From Oryzicola mucosus (lineage in GTDB: Bacteria; Pseudomonadota; Alphaproteobacteria; Rhizobiales; Rhizobiaceae), in contig NZ_JACVVX010000001.1 of NCBI RefSeq assembly GCF_014534685.1, positions 1,194,501-1,258,500 of the forward strand: 64,000 nucleotides of DNA, given 5' to 3'. Shown piece by piece: positions 29,960 through 38,773 of the stretch. Below the pieces are notes generated by a model that saw only the letters and a list, made by a program, of their open reading frames with translations, ran no database searches and was not told the DNA's origin. A program made the translations under genes and the position numbers. How positions within the stretch are numbered: position 1 is the first letter of the stretch; every line of letters begins with the position of its first letter.

Positions 29960-31456
29960 ATGGTCGATTATGGACATTTCATCGGCGGCAAGCATGTCGC
30001 CGGAACCAGCGGGCGCAAGCAGGATGTGATGCAGCCAATGGACGGCACGGTGCGTGGCACCGTGGCGCTCGCTTCCGCTGCCGAACTGCGCGCAGCCGTG
30101 GAGAACGCCAAGGCAGCACAGGTCGGTTGGGCTGCCACCAATCCGCAGCGCCGGGCGCGCGTGTTGATGAAGTTCCTGGAACTCGCCCAGAAGGAATACG
30201 ACTCGTTGGCCGAGTTGCTGGCGCGCGAGCATGGCAAGACCATTGCCGACGCCAAGGGCGACATCCAGCGCGGCCTGGAAGTGGTTGAAGTCTGCATCGG
30301 TGCCCCGCACATGCTGAAGGGCGAGTTCACGGACAATGCCGGAACCGGCATCGACGTCTATTCGATGCGCCAGGCGCTCGGCGTCGTCGCCGGCATTACC
30401 CCGTTCAACTTCCCGGCCATGATCCCGCTGTGGAAGATCGCACCGGCGATTGCCTGCGGCAACGCCTTCATCCTCAAGCCGTCCGAGCGCGATCCCGGTG
30501 TGCCGCTGCGCATCGCCGAACTGTTCCTCGAGGCAGGTCTGCCGGCCGGCGTGCTCAATGTTGTCAACGGCGACAAGGAGGTGGTCGATGCCATTCTCGA
30601 CGACCGCGACATCAAGGCCGTCGGCTTCGTCGGCTCGACGCCGATCGCCGAATACATCTATTCGCGCGGCTGCGCCAACGGCAAGCGCGTCCAGTGCTTC
30701 GGCGGCGCCAAGAACCACATGATCATCATGCCCGACGCCGATCTCGACCAGACCGTCGACGCGCTGATTGGCGCAGGCTACGGCTCGGCCGGCGAACGCT
30801 GCATGGCGATTTCGGTAGCCGTGCCGGTGGGCGAAGACACCGCGAACCGCTTGATGGAAAAGCTCATCCCCCGCGTCGAAAGCCTCAAGGTCGGCCCTTC
30901 CACAGATTCCTCGGCTGACTTCGGTCCCGTCGTCACGAGCCAGGCGCTGGATCGCATCAAGAACTACGTCGATATCGGCGTGAAGGAAGGTGCGAAGCTG
31001 GTCGTCGACGGTCGCGGCTTCAAGATGCAGGGCTACGAGAACGGCTACTACATGGGTGGCTGCCTGTTCGACAACGTCACACCCGACATGCGCATATACA
31101 AGGAAGAAATCTTTGGCCCTGTGCTGTCCGTTGTGCGTGCGCCCAACTACGACTACGCGCTGAAGATCACCAATGACCACGAAATGGGCAATGGCACTGC
31201 CATCTTCACCCGCGACGGCGACGCGGCCCGCGACTTCGCCTCGCGCGTTCAGGTTGGCATGGTCGGTGTCAATGTGCCGATCCCGGTGCCGATCGCCTAC
31301 TACACCTTCGGCGGCTGGAAGGCTTCGTCCTTCGGCGACCTCAACCAGCACGGCGCGGACGCGTTCCGTTTCTACACCAAGACCAAGACCGTCACTTCGC
31401 GTTGGCCGTCCGGCATCAAGGATGGCGCGGAGTTCGTCATCCCGACGATGAACTGA
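29960..31456 (+). CDS. mmsA: CoA-acylating methylmalonate-semialdehyde dehydrogenase
   Basis: 498 residues. It oxidises methylmalonate semialdehyde (valine, or inositol-derived malonate semialdehyde as IolA) to propionyl- or acetyl-CoA. Features are GVVAGITPFNFPAMIPLWKI, KPSERDPGVP, the NAD loop VGFVGSTPIAEYIY, catalytic Cys281 in GSAGERCMAIS, and YKEEIFGPVLS. The MmsA-type CoA-dependent enzymes lack the general-base Glu of ordinary ALDHs, and CFGGAKNHMII here fits. AGGGAG precedes the ATG. It sits alone between the LysR gene and a strong terminator. Confidence 0.94.
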   Translation: MVDYGHFIGGKHVAGTSGRKQDVMQPMDGTVRGTVALASAAELRAAVENAKAAQVGWAATNPQRRARVLMKFLELAQKEYDSLAELLAREHGKTIADAKGDIQRGLEVVEVCIGAPHMLKGEFTDNAGTGIDVYSMRQALGVVAGITPFNFPAMIPLWKIAPAIACGNAFILKPSERDPGVPLRIAELFLEAGLPAGVLNVVNGDKEVVDAILDDRDIKAVGFVGSTPIAEYIYSRGCANGKRVQCFGGAKNHMIIMPDADLDQTVDALIGAGYGSAGERCMAISVAVPVGEDTANRLMEKLIPRVESLKVGPSTDSSADFGPVVTSQALDRIKNYVDIGVKEGAKLVVDGRGFKMQGYENGYYMGGCLFDNVTPDMRIYKEEIFGPVLSVVRAPNYDYALKITNDHEMGNGTAIFTRDGDAARDFASRVQVGMVGVNVPIPVPIAYYTFGGWKASSFGDLNQHGADAFRFYTKTKTVTSRWPSGIKDGAEFVIPTMN

Positions 31457-31480
31457 GAGCATTCCGCCATCAGAGATCAA

Positions 31481-31508
31481 GGGCGCGGCTTCGGCTGCGC
31501 CCTTTTTT
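31481..31508 (+). terminator. Rho-independent terminator of mmsA
   Basis: GGGCGCGGC (31481-31489), TTCG tetraloop, GCTGCGCCC (31494-31502; one G-T pair), then TTTTTT. Confidence 0.9.
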
Positions 31509-31539
31509 GTTTCCGCTCGCGGCAGCGTCGCGTTGGCTG

Positions 31540-32187
31540 TTACCGCAGCGCCGCACTCTGTGCGTGGCTGCGCAACAGGGTCATGAGGCGCTCGGCTTCG
31601 GCTGCGGCCCCGTCCTCGTCATGTTCTAGGATCATCCGGATCAGCCCAACGTGATGCTCGGCGGATTCCGCCAGGCCGGTCTCGCGCTGGTGACGGAACC
31701 AGTATCGGCGGCTATGCGTCTGCAACGGTGCCGCGACGCGCGTGGCAAAGGGATTATCGGACGCCAGCGCCAGCGCATCGTCAAAAGCCTTATCTGCGTC
31801 TAGAAAGGCGACGACATTGCCGGATAAAACGGCCTGCTGCATGGCAATGGCGGCATCGTGGAACCTGTGAGCCGCCTCCTGGGTTACAAAGCGGGCCGCC
31901 GACCGCGCCAACACCACCTCCACCCCCCGCCGTGCATCGATCACCCGCACCCAGTCCGCAGGGTGCAATTGGGTGATCGCCAACCCCGCGCGGGGGCGAA
32001 TTTCCAGCAGGCCTTCCCAGGCAAGGCGCTGGATGGCCTCGCGCACTGGTGTGCGGCCGAGCCCGAGCTTTTCGATGAGGGCAGCTTCCGTCGCAATGCT
32101 CCCCGGAGACAGTTCCAATGTAACGATCATCCGTTCGAGCGCACGGTATGCCTGGATCGCCAACGGCTCCAAACTCTCAGAATCCAT
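31540..32187 (-). CDS. GntR-family (FCD) regulator, putative hydroxyproline-operon regulator
   Basis: 215 residues. The N-terminal winged helix (IVTLELSPGSIATEAALIEKLGLGRTPVREAIQRLAWEG) matches GntR, and a helical FCD ligand domain covers about 80-210. It is divergent from the hydroxyproline catabolic operon at 32303. In Sinorhizobium meliloti a GntR regulator (HypR) controls the equivalent genes, so the same role is inferred here. Two near-identical 13-bp sites lie in the shared gap. Confidence 0.9.
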   Translation of the reverse strand: MDSESLEPLAIQAYRALERMIVTLELSPGSIATEAALIEKLGLGRTPVREAIQRLAWEGLLEIRPRAGLAITQLHPADWVRVIDARRGVEVVLARSAARFVTQEAAHRFHDAAIAMQQAVLSGNVVAFLDADKAFDDALALASDNPFATRVAAPLQTHSRRYWFRHQRETGLAESAEHHVGLIRMILEHDEDGAAAEAERLMTLLRSHAQSAALR

Positions 32188-32220
32188 CGGCTACCTCTTT
32201 GGAAACGTGAAAATATCCAT

Positions 32221-32291
32221 CTTATATATCAGACCAGCAAGGCCATTGACAGAGTGCCGTCTTCATGATTGGATATCACTAATATATCAGA
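32221..32291. promoter_or_regulatory. Direct-repeat candidate operators and promoter of the hydroxyproline operon
   Basis: CTTATATATCAGA (32221-32233) and CTAATATATCAGA (32279-32291) differ at one of 13 bases. A -35-like TTGACA lies between at 32246-32251, with only a poor -10. The second copy also overlaps a dyad GATAT-N7-ATATC (32272-32288). Placement suggests repression of both divergent genes. Confidence 0.5.
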
Positions 32292-32302
32292 TGGAGAGCG
32301 CT

Positions 32303-33196
32303 ATGTGGAGCGGAGTTTTTCCGGCCGTTACGACCAAGTTCACCGATGATGATCGCCTCGATTACGCTGAAATGGAGCGTTGTTACGCGCTGCAGATGGA
32401 GGCGGGTTGCGACGGCATCATCGTCTGCGGGTCGCTGGGCGAAGGTCCGATGCTGTCGCAGGATGAGAAGATCGAGGTGTTGAAAGCAGCGCAAAAGGTT
32501 GCCGCCAGCAAGCCGGTGCTGCTGACCATCAACGAAGCCGGCACCCGCGAGGCCGCTGCATTGGCCAAGCGTGCCGCCAAGGAAGGTGCGGACGGACTGA
32601 TGGTCGTTCCGAGCCCGATCTACCACACCAATGAGGAAGAGACCGTCGCGACCCTCCGCGCAGTGGCTGAAGCCGGCGACCTGCCTGTCATGATCTATTC
32701 CAACCGGCTCGCCTATCGCGTCGACGTCACCGTCGACATCATGGAGGAACTGGCTTCGGACAAACGCTTCGTGGCGGTCAAAGAATCCTCCGACGACATC
32801 CGCCGCTCGACTGAGATCATCAACCGCCTCGGCGACCGGTACGACCTGTTCACCGGCGTCGACAATCTGGCTTTCGAAGCGCTTTCGGTCGGCGCGATCG
32901 GCTGGGTGGCCGGTCTCGTCACAGCTTTCCCTCGTGAAACGGTAGCAATCTACCAACTGATGAAGCAAGGCCGTCGTGACGAGGCGCTGGCGATCTATCG
33001 TTGGTTCCGTCCTTTGCTGGACCTCGACGTCTCGACCTATCTGGTGCAGAACATCAAGCTCGCGGAAGTGCATGCCATCGGCACCAACGAGCGCGTGCGC
33101 ATGCCGCGCAAGCCGCTGTCGGGCGAGCGCCGCGCAAAGGTCGAGAAGGTGATCACCGACGCCTTGGCGATCCGGCCGACACTGCCGCAGTTCTGA
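32303..33196 (+). CDS. DapA-family lyase, probable 1-pyrroline-4-hydroxy-2-carboxylate deaminase
   Basis: 297 residues of DapA/NAL-type TIM barrel. The Schiff-base lysine is Lys160 in FVAVKESSDD and the catalytic Tyr is Tyr132 in MIYSNR. GSLGEGPML replaces the GTTGE motif of true DapA, which argues against a lysine-pathway role. In hydroxyproline catabolism a DapA-family enzyme deaminates 1-pyrroline-4-hydroxy-2-carboxylate to 2-oxoglutarate semialdehyde, and the neighbours fit. GGAGAG 4 bases before 32303 supports MWSGVFPA as the start. It is the first gene of a four-gene operon. Confidence 0.88.
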   Translation: MWSGVFPAVTTKFTDDDRLDYAEMERCYALQMEAGCDGIIVCGSLGEGPMLSQDEKIEVLKAAQKVAASKPVLLTINEAGTREAAALAKRAAKEGADGLMVVPSPIYHTNEEETVATLRAVAEAGDLPVMIYSNRLAYRVDVTVDIMEELASDKRFVAVKESSDDIRRSTEIINRLGDRYDLFTGVDNLAFEALSVGAIGWVAGLVTAFPRETVAIYQLMKQGRRDEALAIYRWFRPLLDLDVSTYLVQNIKLAEVHAIGTNERVRMPRKPLSGERRAKVEKVITDALAIRPTLPQF

Positions 33197-33198
33197 GT

Positions 33199-33660
33199 AT
33201 GACCGAACTCAATCAGAGTGCGCTGACGATAAAGCTGGTCAGGGTCGCTACGCCCGGCCAGTGGGCTGCCTATCACGGCATCCGACGCGGCGTTCTGTTT
33301 GAGGCACGCGGCCGCATTGCGGCTTACGATGAAGATCATCCGGACGAGCAGGATGAGAACCATCACCCGCTTTTGTTTCTCGCCCAGGGCGAGGCGGTCG
33401 GTACTGCGCGTCTCGACGATCATCTGGACGGATCCGCTTCGGTTCGGCTTGTGGCTGTCACGTCCCAAAGGCAGCGGCAGGGGTTAGGTCGTGCTCTCAT
33501 GAGCGACGTCGAAGCCTATGCGCGACAATTGGGCATCGAACGCCTGCGAGCCTATGTTGCACAAGACGCGGTTGGATTTTATGCGAAGCTGGGGTGGTCA
33601 ATGCACAATGAAAAGCTCCCCAACCCGCTCATGATGAAATGTCTCGTTGAACCACAATGA
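33199..33660 (+). CDS. GNAT-family N-acetyltransferase in hydroxyproline operon
   Basis: 153 residues. The acetyl-CoA loop is SQRQRQGLGRALMSDVEAYA and the C-terminal part reads LRAYVAQDAVGFYAKLGW, both typical of ElaA/GNAT proteins. It starts 2 bases after the deaminase gene and overlaps the dehydrogenase gene by 4 bases (ATGA), so it is locked into the operon. No acetylation step is known in the standard pathway. It may detoxify an amine intermediate or be a side passenger. Function unknown. Confidence 0.88.
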   Translation: MTELNQSALTIKLVRVATPGQWAAYHGIRRGVLFEARGRIAAYDEDHPDEQDENHHPLLFLAQGEAVGTARLDDHLDGSASVRLVAVTSQRQRQGLGRALMSDVEAYARQLGIERLRAYVAQDAVGFYAKLGWSMHNEKLPNPLMMKCLVEPQ

Positions 33661-34919
33661 CAGAGGCGTCCGTGCAGCCACACGCCCATGACATCGCCAT
33701 CGTCGGTGCCGGCATCGTCGGCATCGCGGTCGCGGCCTATCTGGCCGAGGCCGGGCGGTCCGTCACAATCTTCGACCGCACCGGCATTTGCGAGGAGACA
33801 AGCTCCGGCAATGCGGCGGCGTTTGCGTTCTCAGACGTGCTGCCGCTGGCCCAGAAGGGCATGATGCGCAATGTGCCGAAATGGCTGATGGATCCGCTCG
33901 GGCCGCTCGCTATCCCGCCGACTTATCTGCCGAAACTGCTGCCCTGGCTGCTGCGCTTTTGGAAGGCTGGAGCGCCGGAGCACTACGAAGCCAGCCTAGC
34001 CGCGCAGGCGGCGATGATGCAGCTTGCCGAAAGTGAGTGGACGGAGCTGATGCGGCGGTCCTCCACGCAGCCGATGCTGCGCGACGACGGTTCGCTCGAA
34101 CTTTATGAGAGCGACGCGGAATTCACGGCCTCGTTGCCCGGCTGGCGCGCGCGCGACCGCTTCGGCATAAAATACCGTCATGTCGAGGGCGACGAACTGG
34201 CCGCTTTGCAGCCAGGCCTTTCGCCCCGCTTCGTCAGGGGCACCTTCGTGCCTGGCTGGAAGACGGTTGCCGACCCCAAACTGCTCGGCAAGGCCGTCTG
34301 GGCATATGCCGAGGCCCATGGCGCGCGGTTCGTCCAAGGTCTGGTGCGCCATGTCGCGACGGGCGAGGGCGGTGTTGAACTCCATCTCGCCGATGGCCGC
34401 ACCGAACGTGCGAAGACGCTGGTCGTTGCCGCCGGCGCATGGTCGCACCGTCTGGCGCGGCAGTTCGGCGAACGCATTCCGCTGGAGACCGAGCGCGGCT
34501 ACAACACCACGCTGCCGGCATCCGCCTTCGATGTGAAGCGGCAACTGATCTTTTCCGCCCATGGTTTCGTCGTCACGCCCTTGTCCACTGGCCTGCGCAT
34601 CGGCGGGGCCGTCGAACTCGGCGGGCTCGCCCTGCCGCCCAATTATGCCCGCTCACGCGCCATGCTGGACAAGGCCAAGCGTTTCTTGCCGGGTCTCGAC
34701 GCCAGCGGTGGCCGCGACTGGATGGGCTACCGACCGTCGCTGCCCGATTCGCTTCCCGTCATCGGTCGGGCGCGCAACGCCTCCAATGTCTTCTACGCCT
34801 TCGGTCACGGCCATCTGGGGCTGACCCAATCGGCCGCCACGGGGCGCTTGATCCGCGATCTGGTTCTGGGGCACTCTCTGCCCATGGACATCGCGCCCTT
34901 CTCTTCCCAACGGTTCTAA
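33657..34919 (+). CDS. FAD-dependent D-amino-acid (D-hydroxyproline) dehydrogenase
   Basis: 420 residues of the DadA/glycine-oxidase-type DAO fold. The FAD motif is IVGAGIVGIAVAAYLAEAG (Gly17, 19, 22). The C-terminal FAD segment is YRPSLPDSLPVIGRA with AFGHGHLGLTQSAATGRL. In this operon the expected job is oxidation of cis-4-hydroxy-D-proline to 1-pyrroline-4-hydroxy-2-carboxylate, as HypO does in S. meliloti. It may pass electrons to the respiratory chain. The ATGA overlap with the GNAT gene shows coupling. General D-amino-acid dehydrogenase activity is the alternative. Confidence 0.88.
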   Translation: MTEASVQPHAHDIAIVGAGIVGIAVAAYLAEAGRSVTIFDRTGICEETSSGNAAAFAFSDVLPLAQKGMMRNVPKWLMDPLGPLAIPPTYLPKLLPWLLRFWKAGAPEHYEASLAAQAAMMQLAESEWTELMRRSSTQPMLRDDGSLELYESDAEFTASLPGWRARDRFGIKYRHVEGDELAALQPGLSPRFVRGTFVPGWKTVADPKLLGKAVWAYAEAHGARFVQGLVRHVATGEGGVELHLADGRTERAKTLVVAAGAWSHRLARQFGERIPLETERGYNTTLPASAFDVKRQLIFSAHGFVVTPLSTGLRIGGAVELGGLALPPNYARSRAMLDKAKRFLPGLDASGGRDWMGYRPSLPDSLPVIGRARNASNVFYAFGHGHLGLTQSAATGRLIRDLVLGHSLPMDIAPFSSQRF

Positions 34920-34933
34920 TCCGAGGTCTCGTC

Positions 34934-35935
34934 ATGGCGCGCCACACCTTCACCTGCATCGACGGCCACACCTGCGGAAACCCGGTCCGGCTGGTTGCGG
35001 GCGGCGGACCGCTCCTGAAAGGCTCCACCATGATGGAGCGGCGCGCGCATTTTCTCGAAGAGTTCGACTGGATACGAACCGGGCTGATGTTCGAGCCGCG
35101 CGGTCATGACGTGATGTCGGGTTCGATCCTCTATCCGCCGACGCGCGAGGATTGCGACATCGCCATCCTGTTCATAGAGACCTCCGGATGCCTGCCGATG
35201 TGCGGTCATGGCACCATCGGCACCGTCACCATGGCCATCGAGAACGGCCTTGTGAAGCCGAAGACGCCGGGTGTGCTCCGGCTCGACACGCCCGCTGGGC
35301 TGGTCATCGCCGAATACAGCCAGGTCGGCGACTATGTCGAGGAGGTGCGGATCACTAATGTTCCGTCGTTCCTTTATGCCGAAGGGCTGACGGTGGAATG
35401 CCCGACGCTCGGCGAGATCAAGGTCGACGTCGCCTATGGCGGCAATTTTTACGCCATCGTCGAGCCACAGGATAATTTCCGCGACCTAGCCGATCATTCC
35501 GCCGGCGACCTCATTGCCTGGAGCCCTGTGGTGCGCCAGCGGCTCAACGAGCTCTATGCGTTTCAGCACCCCGAAAAACCGGAGATAAACCGGCTGACGC
35601 ATCTCTTGTGGACCGGGGCGGCCACCCATCCCGAGGCGGATGCGCGCAATGCCGTGTTCTACGGCGACAAGGCCATCGACCGTTCGCCCTGCGGCACCGG
35701 CACCTCGGCGCGCATGGCGCAATTGCACGGCAAGGGCAGGCTGAAGGCGGGAGACAGCTTCGTCCACGAATCCATCATCGGCTCGCTGTTCAAGGGCAGG
35801 GTCGAGGAAGAGGTCGAACTGGCCAGCAAGCCGGCGATCATACCGTCTATCGGTGGATGGGCGCGGATGACCGGCCTGAATACGATTTTCATCGACGACC
35901 GCGATCCGTTCGCGCACGGTTTCGTCGTTCAATGA
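34934..35935 (+). CDS. 4-hydroxyproline 2-epimerase
   Basis: 333 residues of the proline racemase family. The two-base mechanism pair is present: Cys90 in LPMCGHGT and Cys253 in SPCGTGTSA. The family opening FTCIDGHTCGNPVRLV is intact. Two catalytic Cys mark a true epimerase, unlike the Thr-containing dehydratase subgroup. It converts trans-4-hydroxy-L-proline to cis-4-hydroxy-D-proline, the entry step of the pathway. Last gene of the operon, 14 bases behind the dehydrogenase. The function assignment anchors the other operon members. Confidence 0.93.
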   Translation: MARHTFTCIDGHTCGNPVRLVAGGGPLLKGSTMMERRAHFLEEFDWIRTGLMFEPRGHDVMSGSILYPPTREDCDIAILFIETSGCLPMCGHGTIGTVTMAIENGLVKPKTPGVLRLDTPAGLVIAEYSQVGDYVEEVRITNVPSFLYAEGLTVECPTLGEIKVDVAYGGNFYAIVEPQDNFRDLADHSAGDLIAWSPVVRQRLNELYAFQHPEKPEINRLTHLLWTGAATHPEADARNAVFYGDKAIDRSPCGTGTSARMAQLHGKGRLKAGDSFVHESIIGSLFKGRVEEEVELASKPAIIPSIGGWARMTGLNTIFIDDRDPFAHGFVVQ

Positions 35936-36261
35936 TCATATGCCCAGGCGATGGGCATATTCCTGTCGATAGAGACGAAAGGAGTATTGCAGTCTGAAGC
36001 CGAACGTCCTCATTGAGCGGAAAGGAATGTGTTCCTTTCCGCAGGGTCATGAAAATGAACCAAGATGGGTGAGGACATCGCCGAAGAGCAGTGCTAGCTT
36101 CCATCAAGGTTTCGAGCCGCGATCAAAAACACGGGCACCCCGAAAAGGCAGACCCGATACCGCGCAAGGTTCATTGAGCCAAGCGCATCGCGACGCGAGA
36201 TTGTAGACCGGGGAATACAAGAAAGGGCGGGTGCTATCACGCCCAGGGGAGCCTCAAGATT
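35936..36261. other. Hairpin-rich intergenic region between hydroxyproline and liv operons
   Basis: About 326 bases without a gene. It holds three hairpins: ATATGCCCA-GGCGA-TGGGCATAT (35938-35960), a perfect 11-bp stem GCGGAAAGGAA-TGTG-TTCCTTTCCGC (36017-36042), and a bulged GGGC(GG)GTG-CTAT-CACGCCC (36225-36244) just before the livH ribosome-binding site. None has a T-run, so factor-independent termination is unproven. Confidence 0.6.
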
Positions 36262-37164
36262 ATGCAGTATTTCATCCAGCAGCTTATCAACGGGCTGACG
36301 CTGGGGTCGATCTATGGCCTGATCGCCATCGGGTACACGATGGTCTATGGCATCATAGGCATGATCAACTTCGCCCATGGCGACATCTTCATGATCGGCG
36401 CCTTCATCGCCTTGATCGTGTTCCTTGCCCTCACCAGCCTGTTCTATTCGGTTCCGGTGGTCATCGCCCTGTTGATCATGATGATCGTGGCGATGCTGAT
36501 GACCAGCCTGTACAACTGGACCATCGAGAAGGTCGCCTACCGCCCGCTGCGCGGCTCGTTCCGGCTCGCGCCGCTGATTACTGCCATCGGCATGTCGATC
36601 GCGCTCTCCAACTTCGTGCAGGTCACGCAAGGCCCGCGCAACAAGCCTATCCCGCAGATGGTCAGCCGCGTCTACGAGATCGGCGGCATCTCCATCTCGC
36701 TCAAGCAGATCATCATCGTGGTCGTGACAGCCGTGCTGCTGACGCTCTTCTGGTATCTGGTCAACAAGACCTCGCTGGGCCGCGCGCAGCGTGCCTGCGA
36801 GCAGGACCGCAAGATGGCCGCGCTGCTGGGCATCGATGTCGACCGCACCATCTCGATCACCTTCATCATGGGCGCGTCGCTGGCCGCCGTGGCGGGGACG
36901 CTGTTCCTGATGTATTACGGCGTGGTCTCCTTCTCCGACGGTTTCGTGCCGGGCGTCAAAGCCTTCACGGCAGCCGTTCTCGGCGGCATCGGTTCCTTGC
37001 CGGGCGCAGTCCTCGGCGGGCTTCTGATCGGCTTCATCGAATCCATGTGGTCGGCCTATTTCTCCATCGACTACAAGGACGTCGCCGCCTTCTCGATCCT
37101 GGCCATCGTGCTGATCTTCCTGCCCTCCGGCATTCTGGGCCGGCCCGAAGTCGAGAAGGTCTGA
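36262..37164 (+). CDS. livH: Branched-chain amino-acid ABC permease LivH
   Basis: 300 residues with about eight hydrophobic segments. The N terminus [36 protein letters not shown] is the LivH signature, and the EAA-like coupling region is [21 protein letters not shown]. It forms the inner-membrane channel with LivM and is powered by LivG and LivF. GGGGAG lies upstream of the ATG. livM starts 4 bases after the stop. Confidence 0.96.
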   Translation: MQYFIQQLINGLTLGSIYGLIAIGYTMVYGIIGMINFAHGDIFMIGAFIALIVFLALTSLFYSVPVVIALLIMMIVAMLMTSLYNWTIEKVAYRPLRGSFRLAPLITAIGMSIALSNFVQVTQGPRNKPIPQMVSRVYEIGGISISLKQIIIVVVTAVLLTLFWYLVNKTSLGRAQRACEQDRKMAALLGIDVDRTISITFIMGASLAAVAGTLFLMYYGVVSFSDGFVPGVKAFTAAVLGGIGSLPGAVLGGLLIGFIESMWSAYFSIDYKDVAAFSILAIVLIFLPSGILGRPEVEKV

Positions 37165-37168
37165 TCCG

Positions 37169-38773
37169 ATGAGCCTTCAGACCTCCACTCAACCGACAAG
37201 CCCCGTGCAGCAGGCGCTGCGCGAGGCGCTCATCGCCGGCGTCGTCTCCTTCGGCCTGTTCTTCTTCTTCATCGGACTGAAAACCGACCAGAACATTCGC
37301 AACGAACTGGTGCTCGTCACGCGCTGGGGACTGCTGACCACCGTCGTCGTGCTGACGATGATCGTGCGTTTTCTCTATGTCGCCTACGCCGTGCCGTTTC
37401 TGGCGCGCCAGAAGATAGCGGATGCGGTTACCGGCCTGCTTCCCGACAGCACGGGCACGAAATTCTTCCGTGTGCCATTCTTCATCGGTTCTCTGGCGCT
37501 TGCGGCTGTCCTGATCGTTTTCGGCAGCGCCATCGTCGCCTGGACCGGCCCGAACATTGGCGCCTATGTCACGCTGATCCGCGCCTTTGCGATCATCTAT
37601 GCGGTTGCCGCGGTCATGTTCTATGGCCGCGCCTTCATCGGACGCAACTTCGCATCCATCGGCATCGTCTCGCTGATCCTCTACCCCATCCTGGTAGTGG
37701 TCATCCTGGCGCTGTTGGCATGGTCGAACGGTTCAGCCAACATCACCTCGGCGGCCTTCCAGGGGTCGCTCAAATGGGTCGACAATTTCGGAATCCAGAT
37801 CCTGATCTACGTCATGCTGGCCTGGGGTCTGAACATTGTCGTCGGCCTGGCGGGCCTGCTCGACCTCGGCTATGTCGCCTTCTACGCGGTAGGCGCCTAT
37901 TCCTACGCGCTCTTGGGCACGCATTTCGGCCTGTCGTTCTGGATCCTGCTGCCTATGGCCGGCATCCTCGCCGCGTTCTGGGGCGTCATGCTGGGCTTTC
38001 CGGTGCTGCGCCTGCGCGGCGACTATCTTGCCATCGTGACGCTTGCCTTCGGCGAGATCATCCGGCTGGTCCTGATCAACTGGCGTGAGGTCACGAACGG
38101 TTCGGCCGGCATTTCGGGCGTTCCAAAGGTCAGCTTCTTCGGCTGGTTCACCTTCAACGTGTCCGACCCCAACTACATCTCCAAGGTCTTCGACATTCCG
38201 CAGTCGGGCGCCTACTACAAGATTTTCCTCTATTATCTTATTCTCGCTTTGGCGCTTCTGACGGCCTTTGTCACCATTCGCCTGCGCCGCATGCCGGTGG
38301 GCCGCGCCTGGGAAGCGCTCCGCGAGGATGAAATCGCCTGCCGGTCGCTCGGCATCAACACCACCAGCACCAAGCTGACGGCCTTCGCCATCGGCGCCAT
38401 GTTCGGCGGTTTCGCCGGCTCGTTCTTCGCCGCGCGCCAGGGCTTCGTCAGCCCCGAATCCTTCGTCTTCCTGGAATCGGCCATCATCCTGGCCATCGTT
38501 GTTCTGGGCGGCATGGGTTCGCTGGTCGGCATCGCCATTGCGGCCCTGGTGATGGTCGGCGGCACGGAAGCGCTGCGCGAGATGGAGTTCCTCAAGTCGT
38601 TCTTCGGTCAGGACTTCACGCCCGAGCTCTATCGCATGCTACTCTTCGGCATGGCGATGGTCGTGGTGATGCTGTGGAAGCCGCGCGGCTTTGCATCGAG
38701 CCGGGAACCGACCGCCTTCCTGCGCGAACGCAAGGCCGTTTCGGGCTCCTTTACCAAGGAAGGGCACGGCTGA
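37169..38773 (+). CDS. livM: Branched-chain amino-acid ABC permease LivM (extended)
   Basis: 534 residues, longer than E. coli LivM (about 425). Residues 1-200 contain extra hydrophobic helices (near 25-45, 55-75, 105-125, 135-155, 170-190). The conserved permease core begins near 205 with [27 protein letters not shown] and contains [22 protein letters not shown] and the coupling region [22 protein letters not shown]. The stop overlaps the livG start (TGATG). The N-terminal extension is shared by many rhizobial LivM proteins. Confidence 0.96.
   Translation: MSLQTSTQPTSPVQQALREALIAGVVSFGLFFFFIGLKTDQNIRNELVLVTRWGLLTTVVVLTMIVRFLYVAYAVPFLARQKIADAVTGLLPDSTGTKFFRVPFFIGSLALAAVLIVFGSAIVAWTGPNIGAYVTLIRAFAIIYAVAAVMFYGRAFIGRNFASIGIVSLILYPILVVVILALLAWSNGSANITSAAFQGSLKWVDNFGIQILIYVMLAWGLNIVVGLAGLLDLGYVAFYAVGAYSYALLGTHFGLSFWILLPMAGILAAFWGVMLGFPVLRLRGDYLAIVTLAFGEIIRLVLINWREVTNGSAGISGVPKVSFFGWFTFNVSDPNYISKVFDIPQSGAYYKIFLYYLILALALLTAFVTIRLRRMPVGRAWEALREDEIACRSLGINTTSTKLTAFAIGAMFGGFAGSFFAARQGFVSPESFVFLESAIILAIVVLGGMGSLVGIAIAALVMVGGTEALREMEFLKSFFGQDFTPELYRMLLFGMAMVVVMLWKPRGFASSREPTAFLRERKAVSGSFTKEGHG

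Noticed and set aside
29945-31480. 511-codon minus-strand open frame opposite mmsA
   Set aside because: mmsA has its catalytic Cys and family length; the antisense frame has no motif.
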